A DNA stretch of 64,000 nucleotides from positions 744,001 to 808,000 of the forward strand of contig NZ_CP054491.1 in assembly GCF_013343005.1 (NCBI RefSeq), written 5' to 3'. The notes under the pieces are model-generated. The model searched no databases. It was not told the origin of the DNA and saw only the letters and a program-made list of their open reading frames with translations. Every line of letters begins with the position of its first letter. Position 1 is the stretch's first letter. The position numbers and the translations under genes are program-made. The DNA is from Candidatus Reidiella endopervernicosa (GTDB taxonomy: Bacteria > Pseudomonadota > Gammaproteobacteria > GCF-013343005). This document shows, one piece after another, positions 1 to 8,652 of this stretch.

Positions 1-80
1 AGCATATCAGTGGTAAAGCAAATAGGCAGCATCAACTGTGGAGTGTGCTGATGTTTCAGGCGTGGTTGGAAAATCAGTAG
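1..80 (+). CDS. C-terminal end of an asparagine-synthase-like protein (partial)
   Basis: Only the last 25 codons lie in the window, read in the frame starting at base 3 and ending with TAG at 78-80. The peptide HISGKANRQHQLWSVLMFQ resembles the conserved C-terminal segment of glutamine-hydrolysing asparagine synthases, where a histidine, a glycine and an LW-(S/A)-LLMFE-x-W pattern recur. Such genes are common in exopolysaccharide clusters, which fits the three sugar-polymer genes that follow. The stop lies 3 bases before the next start, so the genes are probably co-transcribed. The identification rests on a short peptide. Confidence 0.55.
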   Translation, partial: HISGKANRQHQLWSVLMFQAWLENQ

Positions 81-83
81 ACA

Positions 84-1124
84 ATGATCTCCTTCTGGCT
101 CTCATTCTTATTTCCTGTTGCAGGTGTTTTTAGCCCATATAGAACAGGACAAGAGCTGCGAATAATCGCGTGGTTTAGTGTCGGATTATTCCTGACAATA
201 TTAATTGGTCTTCGTCATGAGGTGGGCGGTGACTGGGTGAATTATCTCCGTCATTATGATATTACCTTGGGGGAGTCATTCTCAGAGGCGGTCGTAACAT
301 CTGATCCCGCTTACGCATCGTTAAACTGGCTGATCGGCCTGTTTGATGGCGGTATCTATAGTGTAAATCTTGTCTGTGCAGTGATATTTGTTTTAGGTCT
401 AATAAGGTTATGCCAAAAACAACCCTTGCCTTGGCTGGCTCTTGCAGTGGCCGCCCCCTATCTGGTTACTGTTGTAGCCATGGGTTATACACGCCAGGCA
501 ACTGCGCTTGGCATTATAATGTGGGCATTGGCGGGGCTGCGTGAAGGTAAATTAATACGGTACTCAATTCTGGTGGTTTTGGCCTGTACCTTTCATAAGA
601 CGGCAGTGATTATGTTTCTTCCCGTAATACTGCTCTCTAAGCGAGGCAAGGTAATTAAAGCCGTTGCAATATCGGCGTTGATGCTAGTCACTGCTGGCGC
701 TCTGCTGGCAGAGCACTATGAAAGGTTGATGAGAAGTTACGTTGACAACCCGATGGTTTCGGAAGGTGGTGAAATAAGGGTGTTAATGAATGTGCTCCCC
801 GCACTGCTGTTGATTATCTCATGGAAACGTTGGCAGATGGTTTGGGATGATAGCGCTGCGTGGGTGTTGATTGCGCTGATGGCGATAGCCTGTTTACCGC
901 TGCTTTCAATAGCATCAACCGTTGCAGATAGATTGGCGCTCTATCTGATTCCACTGCAGCTGGTGGTCTACGCCAGAACGCCACTGTTAATTAATAATAT
1001 GCAGATGCGTACAGGCTTTGTGCTTGGTGTGCTGGTGATGCATGCGGCCGTTCTATACGTCTGGTTGAATTATGCAGGCCACGCCCATCTTTGGGTGCCT
1101 TACAGGAATATTCTCTTTGAGTGA
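84..1124 (+). CDS. EpsG/Wzy-like exopolysaccharide polymerase, multi-pass membrane protein
   Basis: This 346-residue protein is almost entirely hydrophobic, with about ten predicted membrane segments. Near residue 45 it has RHEVGGDWVNYL, which matches the conserved R-x-x-(V/I)-G-x-D-(W/Y)-x-x-Y pattern of the EpsG family. A further conserved-looking RQATALG lies near residue 137. EpsG proteins act in the inner membrane in assembly of exopolysaccharide or O-antigen. The gene follows the asparagine-synthase-like gene by 3 bases and overlaps the downstream glycosyltransferase, which indicates one operon. Assignment to the family is good; polymerase activity is inferred. Confidence 0.8.
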   Translation: MISFWLSFLFPVAGVFSPYRTGQELRIIAWFSVGLFLTILIGLRHEVGGDWVNYLRHYDITLGESFSEAVVTSDPAYASLNWLIGLFDGGIYSVNLVCAVIFVLGLIRLCQKQPLPWLALAVAAPYLVTVVAMGYTRQATALGIIMWALAGLREGKLIRYSILVVLACTFHKTAVIMFLPVILLSKRGKVIKAVAISALMLVTAGALLAEHYERLMRSYVDNPMVSEGGEIRVLMNVLPALLLIISWKRWQMVWDDSAAWVLIALMAIACLPLLSIASTVADRLALYLIPLQLVVYARTPLLINNMQMRTGFVLGVLVMHAAVLYVWLNYAGHAHLWVPYRNILFE

Positions 1125-2241
1125 TGTAAGCAAGAGAATATTGATCGTTTCCAATACTGCATGGTCGGTATCCAATTTTCGGTTGGGACTGATCAAACGA
1201 TTACTTCGCGATGGTTGCAGTGTGATGGTGGCAGCCCCGCGTGATGATTCCTCAGTTAAATTGGTTGAGGCGGGTTGCGAGGTCGTGGATATCAAGCTCG
1301 ACAATAAGGGGATGAACCCGGTGCGCGATGCAGGCGCACTGCTGCAGCTAATCCGACTCTATCGAAATCTCGCGCCATCCTTGGTTCTGCACTACACAAT
1401 CAAACCGGTAATATACGGAGGGGTGGCTGCACGGTCATTGAAGATACCCTATATCAGTACAATTACCGGACTGGGTACAGTCTTCATCAAGGAAGGATGG
1501 GTTACGAGACTTGTCGAGTGGCTCTACCGAATCAGTCAGAAACGTGCTGCAAGGATCTTCTTCCAAAACAGCGACGATCGACTGCTCTTTCAACGCCGTA
1601 GACTGGTGCCGGAACAAGCGACGGAACTGGTGCCCGGTTCTGGTATAGATGTCGGCTATTTTGCACTGAACCGTTACCCGTCGAATGGCCGTGCCGTCCG
1701 CTTTCTGCTGATTGCTCGCATGCTGCGAGACAAGGGGGTGGTCGAATACGTTGAGGCCGCAAGAATAGTTAAGCAGCGCTACCCAGAGACACGCTTCCAA
1801 CTGCTGGGTGAGGCGGGTGCCGAGAATCAAACTGCCATCCATCTGGAAGAGATCGAACAGTGGGTGGATGCTGGCTATGTTGAATATCTGGGAACGACTG
1901 ACGATGTAAGGGGCTATATCACACAGGCAGACTGTGTGGTGCTCCCTTCATACCGCGAAGGGATGCCTCGAACTCTTCTCGAGGCCGCCAGTATGGGGCG
2001 TCCTATCGTGACGACCGATGTGCCCGGTTGCCGTGAGGTTGTCAGTGATGGAGTCAACGGTTATCTCTGCAAGGTAAAGAGTGCCGAAAGCCTGGCCGAT
2101 AGCATCAAGCGCATGCTCAGTGCGAGTGAGACGGAACGGGAACAGATGGGGTTGCGTGGGCGTGAGCTTGTGTTGAGTCGGTTTGACGTGCGTATAGTCG
2201 TTAACCAATATATGGCTGTTATCAATCGATATATCGGTTAG
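1117..2241 (+). CDS. Family 4 glycosyltransferase (GT-B fold)
   Basis: The protein starts with the GT4 N-terminal strand KRILIVSNTAWSVSNFR and carries the EX7E motif as EGMPRTLLE near residue 280, followed by PIVTTDVPGCREVV, the nucleotide-sugar binding region. It probably transfers a hexose to a lipid-linked intermediate on the cytoplasmic side. The start is uncertain. ATG 1072 would overlap the preceding gene by 53 bases and add an unusual N-terminus. I prefer TTG 1117, which has AGGAA about 9 bases upstream and overlaps the EpsG-like stop by 8 bases. Tight overlap supports translational coupling. Confidence 0.85.
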   Translation: MSDVSKRILIVSNTAWSVSNFRLGLIKRLLRDGCSVMVAAPRDDSSVKLVEAGCEVVDIKLDNKGMNPVRDAGALLQLIRLYRNLAPSLVLHYTIKPVIYGGVAARSLKIPYISTITGLGTVFIKEGWVTRLVEWLYRISQKRAARIFFQNSDDRLLFQRRRLVPEQATELVPGSGIDVGYFALNRYPSNGRAVRFLLIARMLRDKGVVEYVEAARIVKQRYPETRFQLLGEAGAENQTAIHLEEIEQWVDAGYVEYLGTTDDVRGYITQADCVVLPSYREGMPRTLLEAASMGRPIVTTDVPGCREVVSDGVNGYLCKVKSAESLADSIKRMLSASETEREQMGLRGRELVLSRFDVRIVVNQYMAVINRYIG

Positions 2242-2293
2242 AAGATAGTCCAGCAGTGGAACGAATCACGATCAAGAGCGCTTAGATAGAACC

Positions 2294-3346
2294 GTGCAAG
2301 AAAACATCATACTACTCATCATCTCATTCATACTGACGCTCTTTTTAGCAAGCTATCTGCGACCGATGGCCATCAAGGTAGGGCTCGTCGATCTTCCCTC
2401 TCAGCGAAAGCACCACAGTGGTGAGGTGCCGCTGCTGGGTGGGGTGGCGATGGGGGTCACATTCCTTGCGGTGCTGATACTGAGTGGTGTTCCGTTAGAC
2501 GGATATCGGGTTCTGATCGGTGGAGGGCTGTTGCTGATTTTCGTCGGTGTGCTTGATGACATCCATGAGCTCTCGGCCACTGCGCGAATGGTCATCCAGA
2601 TCAGCGTCGCCCTGCTGATGGTGACACTCGATGGGGTGGTGTCGGCCTCACTGGGAAATCTGCTGGGTCTGGGTAGTATCGAGATGGACGCATGGGCGAT
2701 CCCCTTCACCGTGCTGGCGGTGGTCGGAGTTATCAACGCCGTAAACATGTCGGACGGTATCGATGGTCTTGCAGGCGGCATTGTTCTGATCGCAGTGGCC
2801 TTCCTCGCGTTGGTCGCCGCCCTCTCGGGACGTACTAGTGACTTGACAGTATTGATGGTGTTGATCGGGGTGGTTGCAGGTTTTCTGATCTATAACTTCC
2901 CCTCGCGCTTCAGCAACCAGAGCAAGATATTCATGGGTGACTCAGGTAGCACCCTGCTCGGTTTTCTCGTCGTCTGGTTCATGCTATCGCTCTCGCAGGG
3001 GGAGGGGAGCGAGCTGCGCCCTGTAACTGCGCTCTGGATCCTTGCCTACCCGATCATGGACATGGCAGCGATCATGATTCGACGCAAACTCAAAGGGCGT
3101 TCGCTCTTCGCGCCAGATCGTGAACATCTGCACCACGTATTTCTACTGACAGGCTATTCGAGTAGAAAAACGGTCACGACACTGCTGCTGATTAATCTGC
3201 TGCTGGGCAGTATCGGGATTGTCAGCCAGATTATGGGGGTGGCCGAGTATGTGATGTTCTATGCATTTCTACTATTGATGCTTGCCTATCTCTTTGCCTT
3301 GCGCCATGCGTGGAAGCTGATGCGCGCAATCAAGAGCGATGGTTGA
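2294..3346 (+). CDS. WecA/MraY-family undecaprenyl-phosphate glycosyl-1-phosphate transferase
   Basis: This 350-residue membrane protein has the family's cytoplasmic motifs in order: NMSDGIDGLAGG near residue 150, FMGDSGST near 213, and DREHLHHVFL near 275 with the metal- and phosphate-binding histidines. LDDIHELS near residue 85 is the first acidic motif. The enzyme transfers a sugar-1-phosphate from a UDP-sugar to undecaprenyl phosphate at the inner membrane, starting a polysaccharide repeat unit. WecA (GlcNAc) and related enzymes share these motifs, so the sugar is not determined. The start is GTG at 2294. It fits the preceding polymerase and glycosyltransferase. Confidence 0.88.
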   Translation: MQENIILLIISFILTLFLASYLRPMAIKVGLVDLPSQRKHHSGEVPLLGGVAMGVTFLAVLILSGVPLDGYRVLIGGGLLLIFVGVLDDIHELSATARMVIQISVALLMVTLDGVVSASLGNLLGLGSIEMDAWAIPFTVLAVVGVINAVNMSDGIDGLAGGIVLIAVAFLALVAALSGRTSDLTVLMVLIGVVAGFLIYNFPSRFSNQSKIFMGDSGSTLLGFLVVWFMLSLSQGEGSELRPVTALWILAYPIMDMAAIMIRRKLKGRSLFAPDREHLHHVFLLTGYSSRKTVTTLLLINLLLGSIGIVSQIMGVAEYVMFYAFLLLMLAYLFALRHAWKLMRAIKSDG

Positions 3347-3410
3347 CTTGAACAACGCTTGATTAACGGGCTGGTGCAACTCCGCCAGATGGGTTTCAAT
3401 ACTCACCACC

Positions 3411-4949
3411 ATGAGAATCAGATCGTTACTCACACTACTCCCGCTGCTACTAATGAACTGCCAGATAGAGGCGGCCGGCTCTGCTGATCTCACGTTCCGT
3501 GACACCAGCGTCGTACTGACTCTTGAGGAGCTGGAGCTGCCTGAAAGTGAGCAGATGGGGCTCGCTGGCATCAGCTATCTGTTTAGACCAGAGCCCTGGT
3601 TCTATGTCGGTGGTTCCGCATACGGCGCGGCGACAGGCGAGCGCGGCGGTTTCTTCACGGGGGGGCTGACGGCCGGGCTTCAGAGCGATCCTGAGCGCTT
3701 GATCTCTCTCGATGGTGGTCTGTTTGTTGGTGGTGGTGGCGGTTCTGCCCCACAGGGTGGTGGTCTGATGATACGCCCCCACCTTGGCATCAGTCTCAAT
3801 AGCGGTATCGGGAGTGTCGGGCTGCAATATTCAGTAGTTCAGTTTCCCAACGGCGATATCGAAAGCAGCCAGTTTGCTCTCTCTCTCTCTCAGCCAACCT
3901 CTCTGCTACTCGGCAAAGGGTGGCTTGATGAGGATCGCTTCTTCTGGGCATTCCGAAATCTTGATAGCGAACGGCGGCTCGCTCCACACTCGCGCAGATT
4001 CCTGGCAACTCTCAAGTATTACCAACCACCAGAGGGAACCGTAGGTGCGGCCGGCAGCTTGAAAGAGGATGGGCACGCGGTGGTCGGTTTTGAGTGGAAC
4101 CGTGATTACGACAGTGGATTCTTCTACCGACTTGAATCATCCGGTGCGGCGGGGGGTACCAGTGACGGATTTGCTGAAATCCTCTTCGGTGGTGGCTATG
4201 GCATCTCACTGGCTGATCGGACCCGTCTGAAATTGGCTGTCGGTTTCGGCGCGGCAGGTGGCGGCGATGTGGAAACCGGTGGCGGAATTATTGCCGATAG
4301 CTATCTCGGTTTTGAGCACCAGTTTCAGAGCGGAATCTCCATCGGTGCCCGGGCTGGTTATCTAATTGCGCCAGACGGTGATTTCGAGGCGCTAACCTCT
4401 GCCCTGCAGCTCGGCTACTCCTTCGATGCACCCGATATCACGCCAGCTGGCGGCACGCTAGTGGCGCGTGACGAGTATGCACCTCAATTTATGCGCGTGC
4501 GGTTTATGCACCAGAGCTACCTGCCTGAGGAGGGAATGCGACGCAAGGGTGGGGCCGTTGATGATCGTCGCGTTGATCTGATCGGTGCCAAGTTCGACTA
4601 CATGCTGAATAGGCACGTCTACCTGACCGGTCAGGCGATCTCCGCCTACGCTGGCGGTGCCGGTGGTTATGCCGTTGGCCTGCTCGGTGCGGGCGTTACT
4701 CGCCCCTTCTGGCGCCACAGCCGCTTGCAGTGGAATGCCGAGCTGACAGTGGGGGCCGCCGGTGGTGGCGGTCTGCCGGTCGGTGGTGGTTATATCGTCC
4801 AGCCGATGGCAGGTATCGAGTATCTACTCACACCGAATATGGGAGTGGCCCTTAACGGTGGTCTGATCTGGGCGCCGGAGGGAGAGCTGACGGCGGGTCT
4901 GGTTGAATTTGGGATCAATTACCGTTTCAGTACGGTCGAAAGGCAGTAG
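3411..4949 (+). CDS. Putative outer-membrane beta-barrel protein built from repeats
   Basis: The 512-residue product starts with a clear signal peptide (MRIRSLLTLLPLLLMNC then IEAAGSA). The rest alternates glycine-rich turns with amphipathic strands and ends in FSTVERQ. At least three related units occur, with GGGLMIRPHLGISL near residue 122, GGGIIADSYLGF near 287 and VGGGYIVQPMAGIEYL near 460. Each is followed about 20 residues later by PNGD, PDGD or PEGE and an aromatic strand. This suggests a barrel or porin-like protein, possibly for polysaccharide export given its position, but I recognise no named family. A (CT)7 tract at 3877-3891 lies inside the coding region. Confidence 0.6.
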   Translation: MRIRSLLTLLPLLLMNCQIEAAGSADLTFRDTSVVLTLEELELPESEQMGLAGISYLFRPEPWFYVGGSAYGAATGERGGFFTGGLTAGLQSDPERLISLDGGLFVGGGGGSAPQGGGLMIRPHLGISLNSGIGSVGLQYSVVQFPNGDIESSQFALSLSQPTSLLLGKGWLDEDRFFWAFRNLDSERRLAPHSRRFLATLKYYQPPEGTVGAAGSLKEDGHAVVGFEWNRDYDSGFFYRLESSGAAGGTSDGFAEILFGGGYGISLADRTRLKLAVGFGAAGGGDVETGGGIIADSYLGFEHQFQSGISIGARAGYLIAPDGDFEALTSALQLGYSFDAPDITPAGGTLVARDEYAPQFMRVRFMHQSYLPEEGMRRKGGAVDDRRVDLIGAKFDYMLNRHVYLTGQAISAYAGGAGGYAVGLLGAGVTRPFWRHSRLQWNAELTVGAAGGGGLPVGGGYIVQPMAGIEYLLTPNMGVALNGGLIWAPEGELTAGLVEFGINYRFSTVERQ

Positions 4950-5069
4950 AATAGCCACCTAACAAATAGAGATGACATGAGTGTCATTGACGTTTCGGGA
5001 TTCTGCGCCCATATTTACTGGCCGTGCCCCGGCAGAAACTGCTGCATGGATGAGCTCCCAAGGTTTGAA

Positions 5070-5915
5070 ATGAATAAAGATAAGATCGTCGAATACTACG
5101 ATACCTGTGACAAGGACTACCGACTCGTGTGGCACCTCGATCGCTGCATGGCGATGCATATGGGTTTCTGGGATGAGGATACCAAGCGCATCAGCGAAGC
5201 CCTGATTCGTGAAAACGATATCCTTGCGCAGCAAGCCAATATCACCCCTAACGACCGCGTACTCGATGCAGGCTGTGGTGTCGGTGGTAGTTCAATCCAT
5301 CTGGCCAAGAACTACGGCTGTCACGTCACCGGCATTACCCTCAGCGGTAAACAGGTAGAGAGTGCTGAGCACTTTGCCGATCGCCACGGTGTCTCCGATA
5401 AAACCAATTTCCAGATCGCTGACTACACAAAGACCCCTTTTAAGGATGAGTCCTTTGACGTTATCTGGGCCGTCGAGAGTGTCTGTTACGCCCAGGACAA
5501 AAACGATTTCATCAAAGAGGCACACCGTCTGCTCAAGCCGGGTGGCCGTTTAATCGTGGCCGACGGCTTCCAGCGTGCCTCACCGCTATCACCCAAAGAG
5601 GAGCGCCTACTCTCAAAAAGCTATCTTGGCTGGGAGGTGCACAATCTTGAGACCGACGCACGCTTCAGAGATGGCATTGAATCGCACTCCTTCTCTAACA
5701 TTCGTGAAGACGATGTGACGCCGATGGTAATGACCTCGTCACGTCGCCTGCACCTCTACTCCTACCTCGCCTTTTTCGTCAACATCTACGGATGGCTGAG
5801 AGGGCGTCGTGGCCGTGTCGAAATGGGAAACGTCGTCGCTGCCTACAATCAGTACAAGAGCCTCAAACGCGGCATCTGGACCTATAAGACCTTCTACGCC
5901 GAGAAAATCAGATAA
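5070..5915 (+). CDS. Class I SAM-dependent methyltransferase
   Basis: The protein contains the SAM-binding glycine motif VLDAGCGVGGSSIHLA near residue 65, an acidic loop at ADY, FDVIWAVES (motif II) and LLKPGGRLIVADGF (motif III). The architecture resembles UbiE, sterol and tocopherol methyltransferases that act on lipid or quinone substrates. ATG 5070 is preferred because it has AAGG 7 bases upstream and gives the usual short N-terminus MNKDKIVEYYD. The longer open frame from 4977 adds a cysteine-rich leader that looks non-coding. The substrate is unknown. Confidence 0.85.
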   Translation: MNKDKIVEYYDTCDKDYRLVWHLDRCMAMHMGFWDEDTKRISEALIRENDILAQQANITPNDRVLDAGCGVGGSSIHLAKNYGCHVTGITLSGKQVESAEHFADRHGVSDKTNFQIADYTKTPFKDESFDVIWAVESVCYAQDKNDFIKEAHRLLKPGGRLIVADGFQRASPLSPKEERLLSKSYLGWEVHNLETDARFRDGIESHSFSNIREDDVTPMVMTSSRRLHLYSYLAFFVNIYGWLRGRRGRVEMGNVVAAYNQYKSLKRGIWTYKTFYAEKIR

Positions 5916-6225
5916 CCCATCTTTGCATGGTCGTGCAACTCTGAGAGCACTTTTTATCAAGAGTGTACGGAGCGCATACAGGCTTGATGGTGCTGGTAGT
6001 TGATTTCGAAAAATGTGTGACGCAGATTGATGCGTAAATTAATTATTCAGTCAATGCGTTGAATATTTCGAGGTGTTCCTGCTGTGATTCTTATGGTGAT
6101 CTAATGCTTTTTCTGGATGGGTTGTTTGTGTTTCGATAATAGGTTGTGACGCTTTTGGATGCGCTAATACTTTAGCGCCCTCATTGAGAAGAAAGATTGC
6201 CGATGTGTTTGTGTGAGAAATATAT
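5916..6225. other. Intergenic stretch without a recognised gene
   Basis: No reading frame here has convincing codon use or motifs. The region is AT-rich compared with the polysaccharide genes to its left and leads into the degraded methyltransferase gene. I see no clear hairpin terminator after the methyltransferase stop at 5915. Confidence 0.5.
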
Positions 6226-6384
6226 ATGAGATCAATAGCAAAAAGTTTATAAAATATTTGTTCCCAAAAGCGTTTTGAAGTACAAAGCTTATGATGCACT
6301 GATAAAAATACTGGGTCATATTGAACCTCCCCCAGTTTAACGGGTACTTTTAATAAGCGACAATGTCGCAATAGGAGTATCCAA

Positions 6385-6693
6385 ATGACTAGAAAACGCA
6401 AGCCATATAAGACCTACACCAAAGAGTTCAAATTAGAAGCGGTTCGCCTGATGGATGAGTCTGATAGACCAGCCACTGATATCGCTATGGAGCTTGGTAT
6501 TCGGCGTAATCAACTCTACAAATGGAAAGAGCAGTTATCGAATAAAGGAAACAAAGCCTTTGAAGGTCCGGGAAGGCCAAAGAAGCAGGATCAAAGCGAA
6601 GTCACCACCCTTCGCCAAGAGAATGAACGGCTGAAAGAGGAGCTTGAAATCCTAAAAAAAGCCGCCGCGTACTTTGCGAGGGATCTCAAGTGA
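6385..6693 (+). CDS. IS3-family transposase OrfA (helix-turn-helix)
   Basis: The 102-residue protein has an HTH of the InsE/transposase_8 type (YTKEFKLEAVRLMDES, then TDIAMELGIRRNQLYKWKEQ) followed by a leucine-zipper-like coiled coil (LRQENERLKEELEILKKAA). It binds the inverted repeats. The run of seven A at about 6655-6661 (frame CTA AAA AAA G) is a typical -1 slippery site, and a -1 shift there enters the orfB frame and would give the OrfAB transposase. Confidence 0.93.
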   Translation: MTRKRKPYKTYTKEFKLEAVRLMDESDRPATDIAMELGIRRNQLYKWKEQLSNKGNKAFEGPGRPKKQDQSEVTTLRQENERLKEELEILKKAAAYFARDLK

Positions 6694-7550
6694 AGTACGC
6701 CTTTATTCAATCGCTCAGCACAAAGCATCGAATTATACGGCTCTGTCATGCGCTTGATGTATCAGTGAATGGCTACTATTCATGGTGCAACCGACCTGAA
6801 AGCAAGCGCTCCATTGAGGATCGCCAGCTCACCGCTAAAATAAAGCTGTTTCACAAGGCAAGTCGGCAGATCTATGGATCGCCTCGCATCCATAAAGATC
6901 TGCAAGAGATGGGCGAACGTGTTGGTGTTAATCGTGTGGCCAGACTGATGAGGGCAAATGACATTGCCTCTAAGATGGCTAGAAAGTTTGTCATAACGAC
7001 CAACTCAAAGAACACGATGCAGCCCGCACCTGGTCTGCTTAAGCGAGAGTTTGATGTGGAAAGACCCGATAAAGCCTGGGTGTCTGACACCACCTTCATA
7101 CCGACACGGCAAGGTTGGCTTTATCTGGCCGTCATCATTGATCTCTATTCAAGGCATGTCATAGGCTGGGCGATGAGCAACCATAACAACACCCTGCTGG
7201 TGCAGGACGCACTCACGATGGCGATCTGGCGAAGAGGCCGAGTAGAGTCTGTAGTTGTGCACTCAGACCAGGGCAGCACCTATGCTTCAGGAGACTACCA
7301 GAGGTTGTTGAAAGAGAGCTCATTACGTTGCAGCATGAGCCGTAAAGGTGAATGCCTGGATAATGCGGTGGCGGAAAGTTTCTTCGGTACACTTAAGACC
7401 GAACTGGTAGATTACGAAGATTACAAAACCAAACAGGAAGCAAAGCAGAGTCTGTTTGAATACATCGAAGTCTTTTATAACAGACGCAGGCGTCACTCGT
7501 ACTTGGGGTATGTAAGTCCTGCAGAATACGAGGCAAAGTGTGCCTCTTAA
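6690..7550 (+). CDS. IS3-family transposase OrfB (DDE integrase core)
   Basis: This 286-residue protein has an HTH_21-like N-terminal part and the rve integrase fold. The catalytic triad is visible as D in WVSDTTFIPT, D in VVHSDQGSTYAS and E in CLDNAVAESFFGTLKTE, with the K/R-rich end YNRRRRHSYLGYVSPAEYE. The GTG start at 6690 overlaps the orfA stop as GTGA. The DDE residues and end motif are all present, so the protein is probably functional, most likely as the OrfAB fusion. Confidence 0.93.
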   Translation: MKYAFIQSLSTKHRIIRLCHALDVSVNGYYSWCNRPESKRSIEDRQLTAKIKLFHKASRQIYGSPRIHKDLQEMGERVGVNRVARLMRANDIASKMARKFVITTNSKNTMQPAPGLLKREFDVERPDKAWVSDTTFIPTRQGWLYLAVIIDLYSRHVIGWAMSNHNNTLLVQDALTMAIWRRGRVESVVVHSDQGSTYASGDYQRLLKESSLRCSMSRKGECLDNAVAESFFGTLKTELVDYEDYKTKQEAKQSLFEYIEVFYNRRRRHSYLGYVSPAEYEAKCAS

Positions 7551-7962
7551 TTATTTCATCCGTTAAACTGGGGAGCCTCATATCTATATATCAATGGATG
7601 GATTCAAAGCATGGATCAGAGAAGGCCGGTTGATGCTGATGGTAATCCGGTGCCGTGGATGAACTATTCGATTATTGGTGTTTTAAACGAAAGGCTGAAT
7701 AGTAAGATGTCATTGTTTGAGTATGGTAGCGGATATTCAACATGCTACTTTGCGAATAGAGTTAAAAGCGTTACCTCTGTTGAGTACGATAAAAGTGGTT
7801 GTCTTTGGTTGAGGAAATGGTTCCTAGTAATGTGAAGCTTGTGTTTATGTCTAAAGATATTGATGGCGATTACTGTCGTGTGATTAGCTCCATGGATGAG
7901 AAGTTTGACGTAGTTATAGTGGACGGAAGAGATAGAGTGAATTGTATAAAGCAGAGTGCGAA

Positions 7963-8247
7963 CGCTGACCGCCATGGATAGCGAAGCGAAGGCGGTTAGT
8001 CCGCGATAGTCGACGCCGTCTGCCTATTCGTAGTTGAGAGCGCGAGCGAACGACGAAGAAGATGCAGCAGCGGCTTTATGTCGGCGTAGAGTCACTGAGG
8101 GAGTTGTGTAGAGCCGCGAAGAGGTGATTACGCAACGTACGCAGGACGGTCGGGGCGCCGTAGGCATAAACGGTCGCGTTAAGTATTTGCCGCTTGCTTG
8201 GGCTTGGACGCCCAAAACAAGCTTCCGCAAAAATAGCGACTCCCCGG
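7963..8247 (+). repeat. Dispersed hairpin-ended element, copy A (285 bp, subtype 2)
   Basis: The copy starts CGCTGACCGCC and ends CTCCCCGG. It lies inside the methyltransferase-like gene in the same orientation as the gene. Deleting exactly 7963-8247 joins GCGAA to TGTA and restores the frame (QSA-N-VLTEIGV), so there is no target duplication. The 3' hairpin has GCTTG/CAAGC where the other seven copies have GTTTG/CAAAC, a compensatory change. The copy belongs to the subtype with GGATAGCGAAGCGAAGG in the 5' loop. Confidence 0.95.
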
Positions 8248-8652
8248 TGTATTAACCGAAATAGGCGTTATGATACTGGATGATTCGCACCGTGAACGAT
8301 ATGCGGAGGCTTTTACCTATGTGAGAAAGAAAGGTTTTAAGGTGTTAAGTTTACAAGGGTTGAAGGTGTCAGGATATGGTCTTGATCAAGCGACCATTAT
8401 ATACCGAGAAGGTAATTGTCTAGGCATTTAATGGTTGTGAATTGTTAGTATTTTCTATTAGTGTTTGTTTGTCGTTACTAGAAAATGGCTGGGATCTAGT
8501 GTGGCCGGTTGTTTGGGAAGCACATTCCGTTGTTAATTTTCGCAGAAGCTAGGAACGACAATCAGTTATATAGCAAAGGGATCTTCACTTGCGTACTAAT
8601 AGTATTATCATTGCATAGTAGCGTGATCAGTTGACGATATCAGGGAGTATTC

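Larger units (their letters stand above)
6322..7580 (+). mobile_element. IS3-family insertion sequence, copy 1 (1259 bp)
   Basis: The ends are imperfect inverted repeats: left TGAACCTCCCCCAGTTTAAC and, read on the other strand, right TGAGGCTCCCCAGTTTAACG, with the TG...CA termini usual for IS3. The 3-bp target duplication TAT is present at 6319-6321 and 7581-7583. Two overlapping genes with an A7 slippery tract lie inside. A second copy at 35651-36907 is nearly identical. Both ends and both genes are intact, so this copy may be active. It is inserted in the methyltransferase-like gene. Confidence 0.93.
6226..8431 (+). pseudogene. Methyltransferase-like gene broken by an IS element and a 285-bp repeat
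   Basis: Three pieces read as one protein. Before the IS, ATG 6226 with one indel in an A-run gives MRSIAKK then VYKIFVPKSVLKYKAYDAL. After the IS comes GWIQSMDQRRPVDADGNP, then the SAM-type motif FEYGSGYST and SVEYD. One base is missing near 7796. SLVEEMVPSNVKL and FDVVIVDGRDRVNC then run to the repeat at 7963. After 8247 the frame resumes with VLTEIGVMILDDSHRERY and ends at 8431. Joining 7962 to 8248 keeps the frame. The family resembles small class I methyltransferases associated with polysaccharide loci. The gene is clearly dead. Confidence 0.75.

Noticed and set aside
1053-1304. Minus-strand open frame over the EpsG-glycosyltransferase junction
   Set aside because: It lies opposite two well-supported genes and has no motif.
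7963-8247. Long open frame on the minus strand of the repeat, with SSRLYTTPSVTLRRHKAAA
   Set aside because: The frame is broken in copy E and starts or ends in flanking DNA in others; composition is unlike the genes of the window. It follows from the repeat's base content. It would be easily mis-annotated as a family of hypothetical proteins.
7963-8247. The repeat as a simple IS200/IS605-derived element
   Set aside because: Hairpins near both ends and no target duplication fit, but IS200/IS605 elements always insert next to the same 4-5 base target and the left flanks here differ. The idea is not excluded, only not supported.
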